The position numbers and the translations under genes were made by a program. From NCBI RefSeq assembly GCF_900099765.1, contig NZ_FNDX01000011.1, positions 112,381-176,380 on the forward strand: 64,000 bases of DNA, read 5' to 3'. Below the pieces are notes generated by a model that made no database searches, had not been told where the DNA came from, and saw nothing but the letters and a program-made list of their open reading frames with translations. Shown here piece by piece: positions 31,368 to 42,002 of this stretch (positions within the stretch are counted from its first letter, which is position 1; each line of letters opens with the position of its first letter). This DNA comes from Paenibacillus typhae. GTDB taxonomy: Bacteria; Bacillota; Bacilli; Paenibacillales; Paenibacillaceae.

Positions 31368-33731
31368 ATGCAAGATATTAATATTACAGATTTTAATAAA
31401 CTGATTTTTTTATTACTCCACAAACGGGCGGTGGATCAGATGGTCAGACATCATCCAGAAGCGCTTTCCCACTTGGGGCAGGCGTATCAGGAGGGTACTG
31501 TTGGGGTAGCCTTTCTTTCTGTTGAGCAAAAATGGACAAGCATCAGTCCGGAAGTAACCTCACTGTTGGGGTTCGCAGAGGAACAGCTGCTGGGGCAAGA
31601 TTTCAGGGAGCTTTTATTTAATGATTCTGTTGAGCTATATAGCAGTAAAATGGGGGCTCTGAAAACAAGCGGGGTTCCCTTTTTTGAAAGCGGAGTCGAG
31701 ATGGTCCACGCGCTTGGACGGGTAATCCCGCTGTTTCTGCATATTATGCTCATCAGAGATCCGTCCAGCGGTGCTGCGCTATATTATATTGTTCATCTGA
31801 CCGAGCGAAAAGAGGATACAGCTGTACCGGGCGGCTATGTTTCCGGGGATGAGCTGTACCGGCTGATTGCAGTCAATATGAGGGACATCGTCTACTACGC
31901 CACACTGGATCAGATCTGCCGGTATTGCTCGCCGTCGGTCCGGGAGGTGCTAGGTTATGAGCCTGCACAGCTGACCGGCCGCAATATAAGCAGTCTGATT
32001 CATCCGGATGATCTGGCACCGCTCAGCAGCCTCAGCAGTCCGCAAGCGGAGGAGATCGAGCGAATACAGCTGCGGGTTCTTCATGCTGACGGGCGCTACG
32101 TATGGATGGAATTTACGCTGCGCGCCCTGAAGGATCAGACCAGTCCGGGGATGCTCGCCTTAGGCCGGGACATCACGGAACGCAAAAACGTTGAACAAAA
32201 GCTTCAGGAATCGATTGAGCGCTATACCTCACTCAAAAAATATAATCATGATGCCATCATTTCACTGGATCTTTGCGGTAAAATCATCAACGGCAACGAG
32301 CAGGCTTGCCAGCTGACAGGCTACACCATCCCTGAACTGGCCGGCATGAGCGCAGCCAGAATTATCGGGGAGCAGCAGCTTGATGAAGTACTCAACTACA
32401 GCGGAGTCAATGGCGGCAGGGAGCAGGATATCGAGGTTGTCTGGCACAAGGACGGCCATTGCGTCGAAGTACTGACTTCTATTGCCCCTATTATTATCAA
32501 TAAGGCAAGGGTAGGATTCTATATTATTGTTAAGGATATTACTGAACAGAAGAAGCTGCTGATTGCCAAGGAGACGGCGGAGAGCACGAACCGGGCCAAA
32601 AGTGAATTCCTGGCGATGATGAGCCACGAAATCCGTACCCCGATGAACGGGGTGATCGGGATGACAGATCTGCTGCTTGATATTAGTGAGCAGGGGTCTG
32701 TACAGCGGGAATATCTGGAGATCATCCGGCAGAGCGGGGACACTCTTCTGAATATCATTAACGATATTCTGGATTTCTCCAAGAATGAGGCAGGCAAAAC
32801 GGAGCTTCATGAGCAGCCCTTTGTGCTCAAAGACTGCATAGATTCTGTGCTTGAGCTGTTACTCCGCAAAGCAGAGATTAAAGGGTTGGCCATGAGGGTC
32901 CATATTGACCCCGATGTACCCGGAACCGTGATCGGGGATAGTGACCGGCTCAAGCAGGTGCTGCTTAATCTGGTCGGCAATGCGGTGAAGTTTACTTACA
33001 CCGGAGGAGTAACGGTTAAGGTCTCTCTGCTTGAACAGCAGGCGGGTCAGACCAGGCTGCAATTCAGCGTAGCCGATACCGGGATCGGTATCCCCGAGGA
33101 TTTCCGGGACCAGCTGTTTGAGCCGTTTGTCCAGCTGGATCACTTTATGGGCCGGCGGCATGAAGGTACAGGACTGGGGCTGGCGATTGCCAAGCAGCTG
33201 GTCGAACTGATGGGTGGGTCCATCCGCTTGAATACCAGCGTGCGGCAGGGGACAGAATTTGAGTTTACGGTCAGGCTCCGTCTGCAAAACGGCCTGCCTG
33301 AAGAACAAGAGGGTGCATTGCCTGCTGCCTCAGGTCAGATCAGCCGGGTTCTGCGGATACTGGTGGCTGAGGATAATGAGATTAATCAGATTGTGCTCCG
33401 CAAAATCCTGGAGAAACGCGGCTTCGCTGTAGATGTTGTGACTGATGGTCTGGGAGTTGTACAGCTGGCAGGAACCACAGACTACGATCTGATCTTTATG
33501 GATGTGCAGATGCCGGGAATGAACGGGCTGGAGGCCACACGGGTCATCAGACAGTCGCTTTCCCCGGAGCGCCAGCCGGTAATCATTGCAGTTACGGCCA
33601 ATGCGCTTAAAGGTGACCGCGAGCTCTGTCTGGAGGCGGGGATGGACGAGTATATCAGCAAACCGCTGCGCAGTGAAGCCGTTACTAACCTGGTCAGCAA
33701 ATTTTTCAGTGACACAGGCGGTAAAATTTAG
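31368..33731 (+). CDS. Hybrid sensor histidine kinase with PAS repeats and receiver domain
   Basis: A 787-residue soluble hybrid kinase with no transmembrane segment. In order: a PAS-like domain at about residues 40-145, a second at about 160-275 (VREVLGYEPAQLTGRNISSL), a third at about 280-395 (IINGNEQACQLTGYTIPELA), a dimerisation domain with the phospho-His in MMSHEIRTPMNGVIGMTDLL, and an ATPase domain with N-box VLLNLVGNAVKFT and G-boxes DTGIGIPE and GTGLGLAI. A C-terminal receiver has VAEDNEIN and FMDVQMPGMNG. It senses an intracellular signal, perhaps redox or a small ligand, through PAS domains. ATG 31368 directly follows an in-frame stop and has no good ribosome site, so the start could be slightly downstream (31440). 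It pairs with the receiver protein upstream. Confidence 0.9.
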   Translation: MQDINITDFNKLIFLLLHKRAVDQMVRHHPEALSHLGQAYQEGTVGVAFLSVEQKWTSISPEVTSLLGFAEEQLLGQDFRELLFNDSVELYSSKMGALKTSGVPFFESGVEMVHALGRVIPLFLHIMLIRDPSSGAALYYIVHLTERKEDTAVPGGYVSGDELYRLIAVNMRDIVYYATLDQICRYCSPSVREVLGYEPAQLTGRNISSLIHPDDLAPLSSLSSPQAEEIERIQLRVLHADGRYVWMEFTLRALKDQTSPGMLALGRDITERKNVEQKLQESIERYTSLKKYNHDAIISLDLCGKIINGNEQACQLTGYTIPELAGMSAARIIGEQQLDEVLNYSGVNGGREQDIEVVWHKDGHCVEVLTSIAPIIINKARVGFYIIVKDITEQKKLLIAKETAESTNRAKSEFLAMMSHEIRTPMNGVIGMTDLLLDISEQGSVQREYLEIIRQSGDTLLNIINDILDFSKNEAGKTELHEQPFVLKDCIDSVLELLLRKAEIKGLAMRVHIDPDVPGTVIGDSDRLKQVLLNLVGNAVKFTYTGGVTVKVSLLEQQAGQTRLQFSVADTGIGIPEDFRDQLFEPFVQLDHFMGRRHEGTGLGLAIAKQLVELMGGSIRLNTSVRQGTEFEFTVRLRLQNGLPEEQEGALPAASGQISRVLRILVAEDNEINQIVLRKILEKRGFAVDVVTDGLGVVQLAGTTDYDLIFMDVQMPGMNGLEATRVIRQSLSPERQPVIIAVTANALKGDRELCLEAGMDEYISKPLRSEAVTNLVSKFFSDTGGKI

Positions 33732-33823
33732 TTACTCTACGGGGCTGACAGCTGAAAAAGGCTTCAGTCCATTAAGTGATGTTGATTTATTGCGCTAAAG
33801 CTGCACAACGGTGCAATAAACTA

Positions 33824-33852
33824 TTGCATCCTGTCAGCATTTTGATTAAGAT
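33824..33852 (+). promoter_or_regulatory. Promoter of the T-box/DAHP synthase unit
   Basis: TTGCAT at 33824-33829, 17 bp, TAAGAT at 33847-33852, about 35 bp before the start of the recognisable T-box stem I. Confidence 0.65.
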
Positions 33853-33884
33853 AGCAGAAACTGGCGCGCATGCGCTGAATATGA

Positions 33885-34190
33885 GCTAATGACTATGACG
33901 AAGAGAGTAAGTTTTATATACGGATCTTAACAGGGAAGGTGTGCCGGAGACTGAGAGCACCCTCAGGAGACGTTTAAGACTGAAGTTCACTTCCGAGTCG
34001 GCCCCTGAAGTATCTGCTGCAGCATTTATGCGTAGGTGGGTCCGCGCCCCGCGTTAACGGGTGTAAGACAGAGTTGGTTCAGGTCTGAAGGACAGGCGTT
34101 TCATTTCTTCGGCCGTGTATTTGGGCCAGGCTCTAAATAAGGGTGGTACCACGGCTCCTCGTCCCTTGCGGCGGGGGGCCTTTTTGCGTT
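33885..34190 (+). promoter_or_regulatory. T-box leader (tRNA-Phe sensing) upstream of DAHP synthase
   Basis: The stem I strand ATGACGAAGAGAGTAAG begins at about 33894. The specifier region reads GAAG then TTC at 33986-33988, a Phe codon followed by ACTTCCGAGT. The core AAGGGTGGTACCACGG lies at about 34139-34154 and is followed by the terminator (CTCCTCGTCCC with GGGGGGCC, then T-run to about 34185). Uncharged tRNA-Phe should prevent termination and raise DAHP synthase when phenylalanine is scarce. The Tyr or Trp codons are not at the specifier position. Confidence 0.88.
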
Positions 34191-34226
34191 CATAAATTTA
34201 ATTATTCAAGAGGGAGTGGAAGGTAA

Positions 34227-35309
34227 ATGACTAACGTGGAATTGGATGAACTGAGAGCGCGTCTGGATGAGATTAACGGACAGCTGCTGGAGCTGATCTC
34301 GGAGCGTGCACAGGTTGTACAGGAAATTGGAGTTGTGAAAGAAAAGCAGGGCGTGCCGAAATTCGATCCGGAACGTGAAAAAGCGATGCTGGAGAAGCTG
34401 GTAGCGAGCAATAAAGGACCTTTCACCGCGGGAACGATCCGCAGCCTCTTCAAACAGATTTTCGCTGCTTCTCTGGATCTGCAGTCTGCTGAGCACAAGA
34501 AAAGCCTGCTGGTCAGCCGGAAAAGCCACAAGGAAGACACCGTGATTGTCCTTCCGGGGGACATTGCCATCGGCGGCCTGTCCTCGGTTATGGTTGCCGG
34601 ACCTTGCTCCGTAGAGAGTGAGCAGCAGACCCGCACCGTAGCTGCGGCACTGCAAAAGGCCGGGATCAAAGTAATGCGCGGCGGCGCCTTCAAGCCCCGG
34701 ACTTCACCTTATGACTTCCAGGGGCTTGGCATGGACGGACTGCGCATCCTCCGCGAAGCAGCTGATGAATACGGCCTGCTGACGATCAGTGAGATTGTTG
34801 ATCCTGCCCATCTGGAACCTGCGCTGGACTATGTGGATATTATCCAGATCGGTGCACGCAACATGCAGAACTTCGAGCTGCTGAAGGCGGCCGGGGAGCT
34901 GAACAAGCCGGTGCTGCTGAAGCGGGGGCTTGCGGCGACAATGGAAGAATTCCTGCATGCAGCTGAATATATTATGTCACGCGGCAATACGCAGGTTATG
35001 CTGATTGAGCGCGGAATCCGCACCTATGAGAAATGGACGCGTAATACACTCGATATATCGGCAGTACCGATTCTCAAGCAGGAGAGCCATTTGCCGGTTC
35101 TGGTCGATGTTACACACTCCACCGGACGCAAGGATATCCTTATTCCTTGTGCCAAGGCTGCGCTTGCCGCCGGTGCTGACGGTATTATGGTAGAGGTTCA
35201 TCCCGATCCGGCCACTGCGCTCTCCGATGCGGCGCAGCAGCTGAACATTGAGGAGTTCAACACCTTCTTCAGCGAGGTTAAGGCTTCCGGGCTGTTCCGC
35301 CAAAATTAA
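34227..35309 (+). CDS. aroA: Bifunctional chorismate mutase / 3-deoxy-7-phosphoheptulonate synthase
   Basis: A 360-residue fusion acting at two points of aromatic amino-acid synthesis. Residues 1-85 are an AroQ-type chorismate mutase ([20 protein letters not shown] and [21 protein letters not shown]). Residues about 105-355 are a DAHP synthase of the type I beta/KDO8P-like class ([88 protein letters not shown]). It condenses PEP with erythrose 4-phosphate. In Bacillus the mutase part serves as the feedback sensor for chorismate/prephenate. The upstream Phe T-box adds transcriptional control. The gene symbol follows Bacillus usage (aroA for this fusion). Confidence 0.95.
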   Translation: MTNVELDELRARLDEINGQLLELISERAQVVQEIGVVKEKQGVPKFDPEREKAMLEKLVASNKGPFTAGTIRSLFKQIFAASLDLQSAEHKKSLLVSRKSHKEDTVIVLPGDIAIGGLSSVMVAGPCSVESEQQTRTVAAALQKAGIKVMRGGAFKPRTSPYDFQGLGMDGLRILREAADEYGLLTISEIVDPAHLEPALDYVDIIQIGARNMQNFELLKAAGELNKPVLLKRGLAATMEEFLHAAEYIMSRGNTQVMLIERGIRTYEKWTRNTLDISAVPILKQESHLPVLVDVTHSTGRKDILIPCAKAALAAGADGIMVEVHPDPATALSDAAQQLNIEEFNTFFSEVKASGLFRQN

Positions 35310-35500
35310 AACTGACCGGATTTACGAGGAAATAACAGTAATAGTGAGAAATGGTCTGAAACAACCGCTTACAAGTGCATGTGTAACTTTTGTGGGGATT
35401 AAGGGGTGTCGGGTACAATGAGGAACATTGGCGTTGCACCGGACCGGGACATCTTGGGGATGTGCCCATAACCTTAACAGACACAGGAGGAAACAGCATT

Positions 35501-36955
35501 TTGAAGCAAAATCAACTAAATAACGGCTGGTTATCCAACACCAGAAGTGATGTATTGTCGGGCATGACCGTGGCCATAGCGCTGATTCCGGAAGCAATCG
35601 CGTTCTCAATCCTGGCCGGAGTCAGCCCGATGGTCGGCTTGTACGCCTCCTTCTGCATTGCGGTAGTCACTGCACTCGCCGGCGGCCGGCCCGGCATGAT
35701 TTCGGCAGCAACCGGAGCAATGGCCCTGCTCGTCGGCAGCCTTGTGCTGAATCACGGCATCGAGTACCTGTTCGCGGCGACGATTCTCTGCGGAATCTTT
35801 CAGATTCTGATGGGCACTCTGAAGCTGGGCAGGTTCATTACCTTCCTGCCCCAGCCGGTTATGACCGGCTTTGTCAACGCGCTGGCGATTCTGATTTTTA
35901 TGGCCCAGCTTGTACATTTTGAGGGGCAGGGCTGGGTGATGTATGGCCTGGTGGCCCTGACACTGGTTATTATCTACACGGTTCCGCGTTTTACGAAGGC
36001 GGTGCCGTCAGCGCTTGTGGCTATCCTTATTGTATCGGTGCTCAGCATTGTGCTAGACCTTGATGTGAAACGGGTAGGGGATATGGGGGAGATCACCTCG
36101 GCCCTTCCGCTCTTCCATCTCCCGCAGCTGCCGCTTACGCTGGACATGCTGCTGACCATTCTGCCGTATTCCTTGTCGCTCGCCGTAGTCGGTCTGCTTG
36201 AATCGCTGATGACGGCCACACTGATCGACGATATTACAGGTACTCCAAGCGATAAGAACCGCGAGGCCAAAGGTCAGGGGCTGGCGAATATCGTCACCGG
36301 CTTTTTCGGCGGTATGGCAGGCTGTGCAATGATCGGCCAGTCTATGGTCAATATGAAATCGGGCGGACGGACCCGCCTGTCCACCTTTGTATCCGGGGTT
36401 TTCCTGCTGATTCTGCTTCTTGTGCTAGGGGATGTGGTTAAGCAGATCCCGATGGGTGCACTGGTCGGAGTCATGATCATGGTCTGCATCAGCACCTTTG
36501 AGTGGAGCTCCCTGACCTCACTGATCCGTGTTCCGCGCGCTGATGCTCTGGTGATGATCGTTACGGTAGTGACAGTGGTGGCTACAGACAATTTGTCGAT
36601 CGGCGTATTGTTCGGTGTTCTGCTCAGCGCACTCTCCTTTGCCTGGAAAATCGCTTCAATCCGCCTGAACGCCCATGCGGCCGGAAATTCCGTTACTTAT
36701 ACAGTCACGGGACAACTGTTCTTTGGAACGACCAGTCATTTTGTCCAAGCGTTCAATTATGAGGCCGATCCGGAGCAGATTGTCATCGACTTTAGCCAAT
36801 CCCATGTATGGGATCAGTCAGCCGCCGGAGCGATTGCCAAAACCATCAGCAGATATGGGGCTTTGGGCAAAAAAGTAAGCATTACCGGCTTAAACGAACA
36901 AAGCACACAGCTCATTGACCGCATCGGGCTTGGCTTGTCCGGCGGACATGCTTAA
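35501..36955 (+). CDS. SulP-family anion (sulfate) permease with STAS domain
   Basis: A 484-residue membrane transporter. The N-terminal ~370 residues hold about ten or more hydrophobic segments with the SulP signatures AIALIPEAIAFSILAGVSPM and GLYASFCIAVVTALAGGRPG. The C-terminal ~100 residues are a STAS domain (VTGQLFFGTTSHFVQAF, IVIDFSQSHVWDQSAAGAI). SulP proteins carry sulfate, bicarbonate or dicarboxylates; the substrate here is not settled by sequence, although the sulfur-related genes in this window make sulfate attractive. The start is TTG 35501: AGGAGG at 35485-35490 lies 10 bases before it, and the protein then begins in the normal SulP register. An open frame to 35390 has no ribosome site. 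Confidence 0.9.
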   Translation: MKQNQLNNGWLSNTRSDVLSGMTVAIALIPEAIAFSILAGVSPMVGLYASFCIAVVTALAGGRPGMISAATGAMALLVGSLVLNHGIEYLFAATILCGIFQILMGTLKLGRFITFLPQPVMTGFVNALAILIFMAQLVHFEGQGWVMYGLVALTLVIIYTVPRFTKAVPSALVAILIVSVLSIVLDLDVKRVGDMGEITSALPLFHLPQLPLTLDMLLTILPYSLSLAVVGLLESLMTATLIDDITGTPSDKNREAKGQGLANIVTGFFGGMAGCAMIGQSMVNMKSGGRTRLSTFVSGVFLLILLLVLGDVVKQIPMGALVGVMIMVCISTFEWSSLTSLIRVPRADALVMIVTVVTVVATDNLSIGVLFGVLLSALSFAWKIASIRLNAHAAGNSVTYTVTGQLFFGTTSHFVQAFNYEADPEQIVIDFSQSHVWDQSAAGAIAKTISRYGALGKKVSITGLNEQSTQLIDRIGLGLSGGHA

Positions 36956-36978
36956 CGGAATTAAATATAACAAGACAG

Positions 36979-37012
36979 ACAGCTTTCTCTGCGGGAGAGA
37001 GCTGTTTTTTTG
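36979..37012 (+). terminator. Intrinsic terminator after the SulP gene
   Basis: ACAGCTTTCTC and GAGAGAGCTGT pair around GCGG, followed by seven T. Confidence 0.92.
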
Positions 37013-37155
37013 TTTATGGCAGCTTTGGATTTAAGCTCCGTTTCTTCCCGCGTACCGGCAACAATTTTATATAAAAGAGAGCCCTGCCCGCAAGTTGATT
37101 TCCGGGGCAAGGCTCCATAAACAGCCGCATCGGCAGGCTCGTCCGTCTGGCTGAA

Positions 37156-38166
37156 TCAGTATTGATATAACATTGTAGGAATCTGCCAGCCGGCCCCTAC
37201 AGACCAGAAGATAATATGATCCCCGCGCCGAATCCGTCCATCCTCCACCCCGCGCTGAAAAGCGATGAACGGGCTGCTGGTCGCTGTATAACCGAACTCG
37301 CCGCCAACATACATAAACCTTTCAGCCTCAGCTTCCAGGCCAAGTCCTTTTCGGATCAGCTCGATATTCTTCAGCGAAAACTGCGAAAGGCAGTACGCGG
37401 AGATATCTTCCGCAGTGAGACCGTTCCTGTCCAGCAGTTCCTTAATGTCATTAATAGCTGCTTCAACACATACCGAACCGTCAAAGGGATTCCAGCGGAG
37501 CTTGATATCATCAGGCGTTATCCCCTCCCGGTAAATGCCGGACAGCCCGCAGGCCGGAAAGGTAATGCTCTCCCAGATTGCGGAATCGGTATAGTATATT
37601 GAATCCTTGAAGCCCGGGGCTTCCGGGGTTCGCTCCAGAATAATAGCCGCGGCAGCATCCCCGAAATTGGGATATGTAATCTCATCGTCTGTCCTGCAGT
37701 TAATGGAGCTGTAGTCGCTGCCTACGATCAGCGTGTAGCGGATGCCGCGGTTAGCCTGCATATAACGGCTTGCCTGTTCGACAGCAGTCACCATTCCTGC
37801 GCAGTTGGCATTGGAATCGAGTGTAATAGCGCGGTGCTTGCCGCCAAGCCGGTGGTGCAGCAGCAGGGCATTGGTCGGGTACGTATATTCCGGTGTCTGT
37901 GAAGCGAATACGATCATATCAAGATCCTCACCCGCCAGCCCGGCACCGGCCAGAGCTTTTTGTGCTGCCTTATAGCCCATGGTTAAAGCATTCTCATGTT
38001 CGTCCTTAATAATATACCTGTGCTCACGGCCCATCATTTCCAGAAACCTCTTGATATCCTTGCCCAGGGCGGCGAAGTGCTCCAAGTAATAATCATTGTC
38101 TACCACATGCTGCGGATGATAATAAGCGGCATTGCAAATTCTGATATTGTCTCCGGTATGCTCCAT
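37156..38166 (-). CDS. Ketoacyl-ACP synthase III-like protein with altered catalytic triad
   Basis: A 336-residue thiolase-fold protein of the FabH class. The nucleophilic Cys is present (LDSNANCAGMVTA, about residue 122), and the fold landmarks TPEYTYPTNALLL and NFGDAAAAIIL are clear. The usual His of PHQAN is replaced by Ser (CLSQFSLKNIEL, about residue 261), and the usual Asn of YGNTS is replaced by Tyr (EFGYTATSS, about 293). It is therefore unlikely to perform decarboxylative condensation, and may act as an acyltransferase or condense by another mechanism. ATG 38166 has AGGTG just upstream; GTG 38175, three codons earlier, is an alternative. It follows a STAS-like gene by a few bases on the same transcript. 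The product is unknown. Confidence 0.85.
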   Translation of the reverse strand: MEHTGDNIRICNAAYYHPQHVVDNDYYLEHFAALGKDIKRFLEMMGREHRYIIKDEHENALTMGYKAAQKALAGAGLAGEDLDMIVFASQTPEYTYPTNALLLHHRLGGKHRAITLDSNANCAGMVTAVEQASRYMQANRGIRYTLIVGSDYSSINCRTDDEITYPNFGDAAAAIILERTPEAPGFKDSIYYTDSAIWESITFPACGLSGIYREGITPDDIKLRWNPFDGSVCVEAAINDIKELLDRNGLTAEDISAYCLSQFSLKNIELIRKGLGLEAEAERFMYVGGEFGYTATSSPFIAFQRGVEDGRIRRGDHIIFWSVGAGWQIPTMLYQY

Positions 38167-38175
38167 GAGCTTCAC

Positions 38176-38529
38176 CTACACTTCAATAATTTCGTAATTT
38201 TCAAGTTTGGTGCTGCGGGCGACCCGGCTGAGCTGCATTTTGAGAATCGGGCTTTTGGTGATGGTAAAGATCACTTTTTTGAAGCCGGACTGCTGATACA
38301 AAAGATAGCACTGCTCCAGCATAGGCAGCACATCAGCAGTGGAGACATTCAGCTTGGTGCAATCCAGCACAATGTCGTACCGGGAAGGATCGAACTGGCT
38401 CACAGTCTGATTGTATTCCTGGATAAAACGTCCGGCATCCTCCTCCGACATTGTTCCTTCCACTTGTACATTTAGAATAGCTTCTGCGGAATTTGTTGCA
38501 AAATTAAAGCTTCCCATCTGTCCAAACAT
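38176..38529 (-). CDS. STAS-like small protein preceding the KAS III homologue
   Basis: A 117-residue soluble protein with an alternating strand/helix pattern: an initial strand (EAILNVQVEGTMSEEDA), DIVLDCTKLNVSTADVLPML and KKVIFTITKSPILKMQLSRV. This fits a STAS/anti-sigma-antagonist-like fold, though the phosphorylated Ser motif of SpoIIAA is not clear, so the call rests on pattern. AAGGAG directly abuts the first ATG (38529), which leaves no spacing; the second Met (38517) is 12 bases away, so the true start may be there. It is nearly contiguous with the KAS III-like gene downstream, so the two probably work together, perhaps as regulator and enzyme. No known pair comes to mind. Confidence 0.65.
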   Translation of the reverse strand: MFGQMGSFNFATNSAEAILNVQVEGTMSEEDAGRFIQEYNQTVSQFDPSRYDIVLDCTKLNVSTADVLPMLEQCYLLYQQSGFKKVIFTITKSPILKMQLSRVARSTKLENYEIIEV

Positions 38530-38781
38530 CTCCTTATCACTAGATAAATGTTAAAAAATGTATTCATAATCACTCATTTATTATAACGATTGCAGCTGGT
38601 TTGATAAGGGATATTTTTCATAATTAACCTTTTTATTTTTTAAAATTAATAAATAGGATTTAGAATTTATGGCGTTGAGCTTCCTTGGAAGGATGCTGGT
38701 TGCCCTTTTGCTTTCCAAAGCAGGCCACTATTGGTATGATTACAAGGTGTGAGAACATCTACAACCATGGAGGAATTAACA

Positions 38782-39459
38782 ATGAGTGAGAACACAATAT
38801 CCAGAATCATAGATCATACGCTGCTCAAAGCGGATGCCCGCAAAGAAGATATCATCAAGCTGGCGGAAGAAGCCAAAACCTACAAATTTGCGTCTGTCTG
38901 CGTCAACCCGGCGTGGGTGGCGGTAGCCCATGAAGTGCTGAAGGATACTCCTGAAGTAAAAGTATGCACCGTAATCGGCTTCCCGCTGGGAGCTTCAACT
39001 CCGGAGACCAAAGCTTTTGAAACAACCAATGCCATTGCAAACGGTGCTGGCGAAGTAGATATGGTCATCAACATCGGCGCTTTGAAGGACGGGGACGACG
39101 AGCTGGTGCGGCGTGATATTGCGGCTGTTGTTGAGGCGGCACGCGGCAAAGCGCTGACCAAAGTCATTATCGAGACTTGCCTCCTGAGCGAAGAAGAAAA
39201 GGTTCGCGCCTGCAAGCTCGCTGTAGAAGCAGGTGCAGATTTCGTAAAAACCTCGACGGGCTTCTCCACAGGCGGAGCAACGAAGGAAGACATCGCGCTC
39301 ATGCGTGCAACCGTAGGTCCTGACATCGGCGTAAAAGCTTCCGGCGGCGTTCGCAGCAGCGAAGACGCGCTGATCATGATCGGAGCGGGCGCAACCCGGA
39401 TCGGAACAAGCGGCGGGGTAGCCATTGCCAAGGGTGAACAGAGCCAGAGCAGCTACTAA
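38782..39459 (+). CDS. deoC: Deoxyribose-phosphate aldolase
   Basis: A 225-residue class I aldolase of deoxynucleoside catabolism, splitting 2-deoxyribose 5-phosphate to glyceraldehyde 3-phosphate and acetaldehyde. The Schiff-base Lys lies in [20 protein letters not shown], with the catalytic Lys partner in [12 protein letters not shown]; the N-terminus [16 protein letters not shown] is typical. TGGAGG at 38768-38773 supports ATG 38782; longer in-frame starts from 38749 run into it. It stands alone and is followed by a terminator, unlike the deo operons of some bacteria where kinases and transporters accompany it. Confidence 0.95.
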   Translation: MSENTISRIIDHTLLKADARKEDIIKLAEEAKTYKFASVCVNPAWVAVAHEVLKDTPEVKVCTVIGFPLGASTPETKAFETTNAIANGAGEVDMVINIGALKDGDDELVRRDIAAVVEAARGKALTKVIIETCLLSEEEKVRACKLAVEAGADFVKTSTGFSTGGATKEDIALMRATVGPDIGVKASGGVRSSEDALIMIGAGATRIGTSGGVAIAKGEQSQSSY

Positions 39460-39487
39460 TAAGCAGGTTTTTTAGCGGCAGGACAAG

Positions 39488-39525
39488 CAGGGGAGCAATA
39501 TTCTTTATTGTTCTCCTGTTTTTTC
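39488..39525 (+). terminator. Intrinsic terminator after deoC
   Basis: CAGGGGAGCAATA and TATTGTTCTCCTG pair with a small loop, followed by a run of T. Confidence 0.88.
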
Positions 39526-39565
39526 ATATCAGGTAGGTAAATTTGGCAGGTGGGGAGGAAGGCGG

Positions 39566-40084
39566 ATGGCGGAAAAGTTTGTTTTTCCGGAGCTGGAAAC
39601 GGAGAGGTTATACATAAGGGTGTTAAAAGAAAGCGACAGTGCAGCGGTGTTCCGGCATTTTGCGGATGAAGAGGTTACGCGGTACATGGACATTCCCCCC
39701 TGCAAGGATATGGCAGAGGCATCAGAGATTATCCGGTTTCACACCGAGGATTCCGGCTGCCGCTGGGGACTCTTTGATAAGGCAAGCGGGCAACTGGCAG
39801 GAACCTGCGGTTTTCACTGCTGGGTAACCGGTACGCAGGCCAGGGCGGAAATCGGATACGATCTGTCTGCAGCCTGGTGGGGCCGGGGGTTCATGACCGA
39901 GGCTGTCACACCGATCATCCGGGTGGGTTTTGAACAAATGGAGCTGGAGCTCATTGAAGCAACTGCCGATCCGGCAAATGAGCGCTCGGCCCGGCTTCTG
40001 GAGCGGCTGGGGTTTAAGCGCAGGGAGGAGCTAGTAGACGGTCTGGTGTATTATTCTTTGCCGAAGCCGCCGGCAGGAGCATAA
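39566..40084 (+). CDS. GNAT N-acetyltransferase, RimJ/RimL type
   Basis: A 172-residue acetyl-CoA-dependent transferase. It opens LETERLYIRVLKESDSAAVF, the usual RimJ-like start, and has the acetyl-CoA-binding region as AEIGYDLSAAWWGRGFMTEA, with ATADPANERSARLLERLGFK toward the end. RimJ-like enzymes acetylate protein N-termini or small amines; the target here is unknown. GGGGAGGAAGG lies before ATG 39566. No co-transcribed partner is visible, since a terminator lies upstream and metY has its own leader. Confidence 0.9.
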   Translation: MAEKFVFPELETERLYIRVLKESDSAAVFRHFADEEVTRYMDIPPCKDMAEASEIIRFHTEDSGCRWGLFDKASGQLAGTCGFHCWVTGTQARAEIGYDLSAAWWGRGFMTEAVTPIIRVGFEQMELELIEATADPANERSARLLERLGFKRREELVDGLVYYSLPKPPAGA

Positions 40085-40314
40085 TTGGGAGTTTGTTTCG
40101 CAAATGGAGTGCTTGGAGGAAATAGGGCATAGTAGCACTGACGATTGTTAGATTTAACTGCAGTAATAAAATGTAAGCGTGTACTTTCGTGCGGATTTGG
40201 GCTAATCTGGAGGAAGAGCACCGTTAGAATGGATGTTTTTATAAATATAATAAAACGCACCGGATTAATGAGAATTTTTGCTTCCCAAATAACATCATTT
40301 GTGAGAGAATAGTT

Positions 40315-40329
40315 ACAATTCTTAATTGT
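40315..40329. promoter_or_regulatory. Small palindrome before metY
   Basis: ACAATT and AATTGT form perfect 6-bp arms around CTT, 40 bp before the start codon. No S-box or T-box was found in this 284-bp spacer, so metY control may rest on a repressor binding here; this is tentative. Confidence 0.35.
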
Positions 40330-40332
40330 TAA

Positions 40333-41661
<1,329 letters not shown>

Positions 41662-41690
41662 GAAACAATCAATTTGCGTTATTAGGCAGG

Positions 41691-41765
41691 GTCTCTACCG
41701 TGCTCGCCTTTGTTCAGCCTAAAGATTAGGGCTGAATGGAGGGAGGGCGGCAGAGACTTTTTTTG
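41691..41765 (+). terminator. Long compound terminator after metY
   Basis: GTCTCT (41691) pairs with AGAGAC (about 41757), and inside it TTCAGCC pairs with GGCTGAA. A T-run follows. The remaining spacer to 42003 (about 240 bp) shows no gene; it holds an AT-rich stretch and the weak start region of the next gene. Confidence 0.7.
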
Positions 41766-42002
41766 TTGTCTCCGGCTGTACGCAGCCAGGTGTTGCCAGA
41801 ACATTCAGAGCACCCTTATACTCGCTGATTATCATTTTGCTCCGGGGAACATGCTGTTGTATGCCTGTTAATTGAGACCGTTTGCATATTTCCGGGGCTG
41901 CTTCAGTATTTATAAGATGTGGAAATGTTAAATGCCGGAAACAGCACGGATCTGCAGGACACATCCGGCAGAAATCCAAAGCCAAAAAAGGTGGGTGCGG
42001 TG

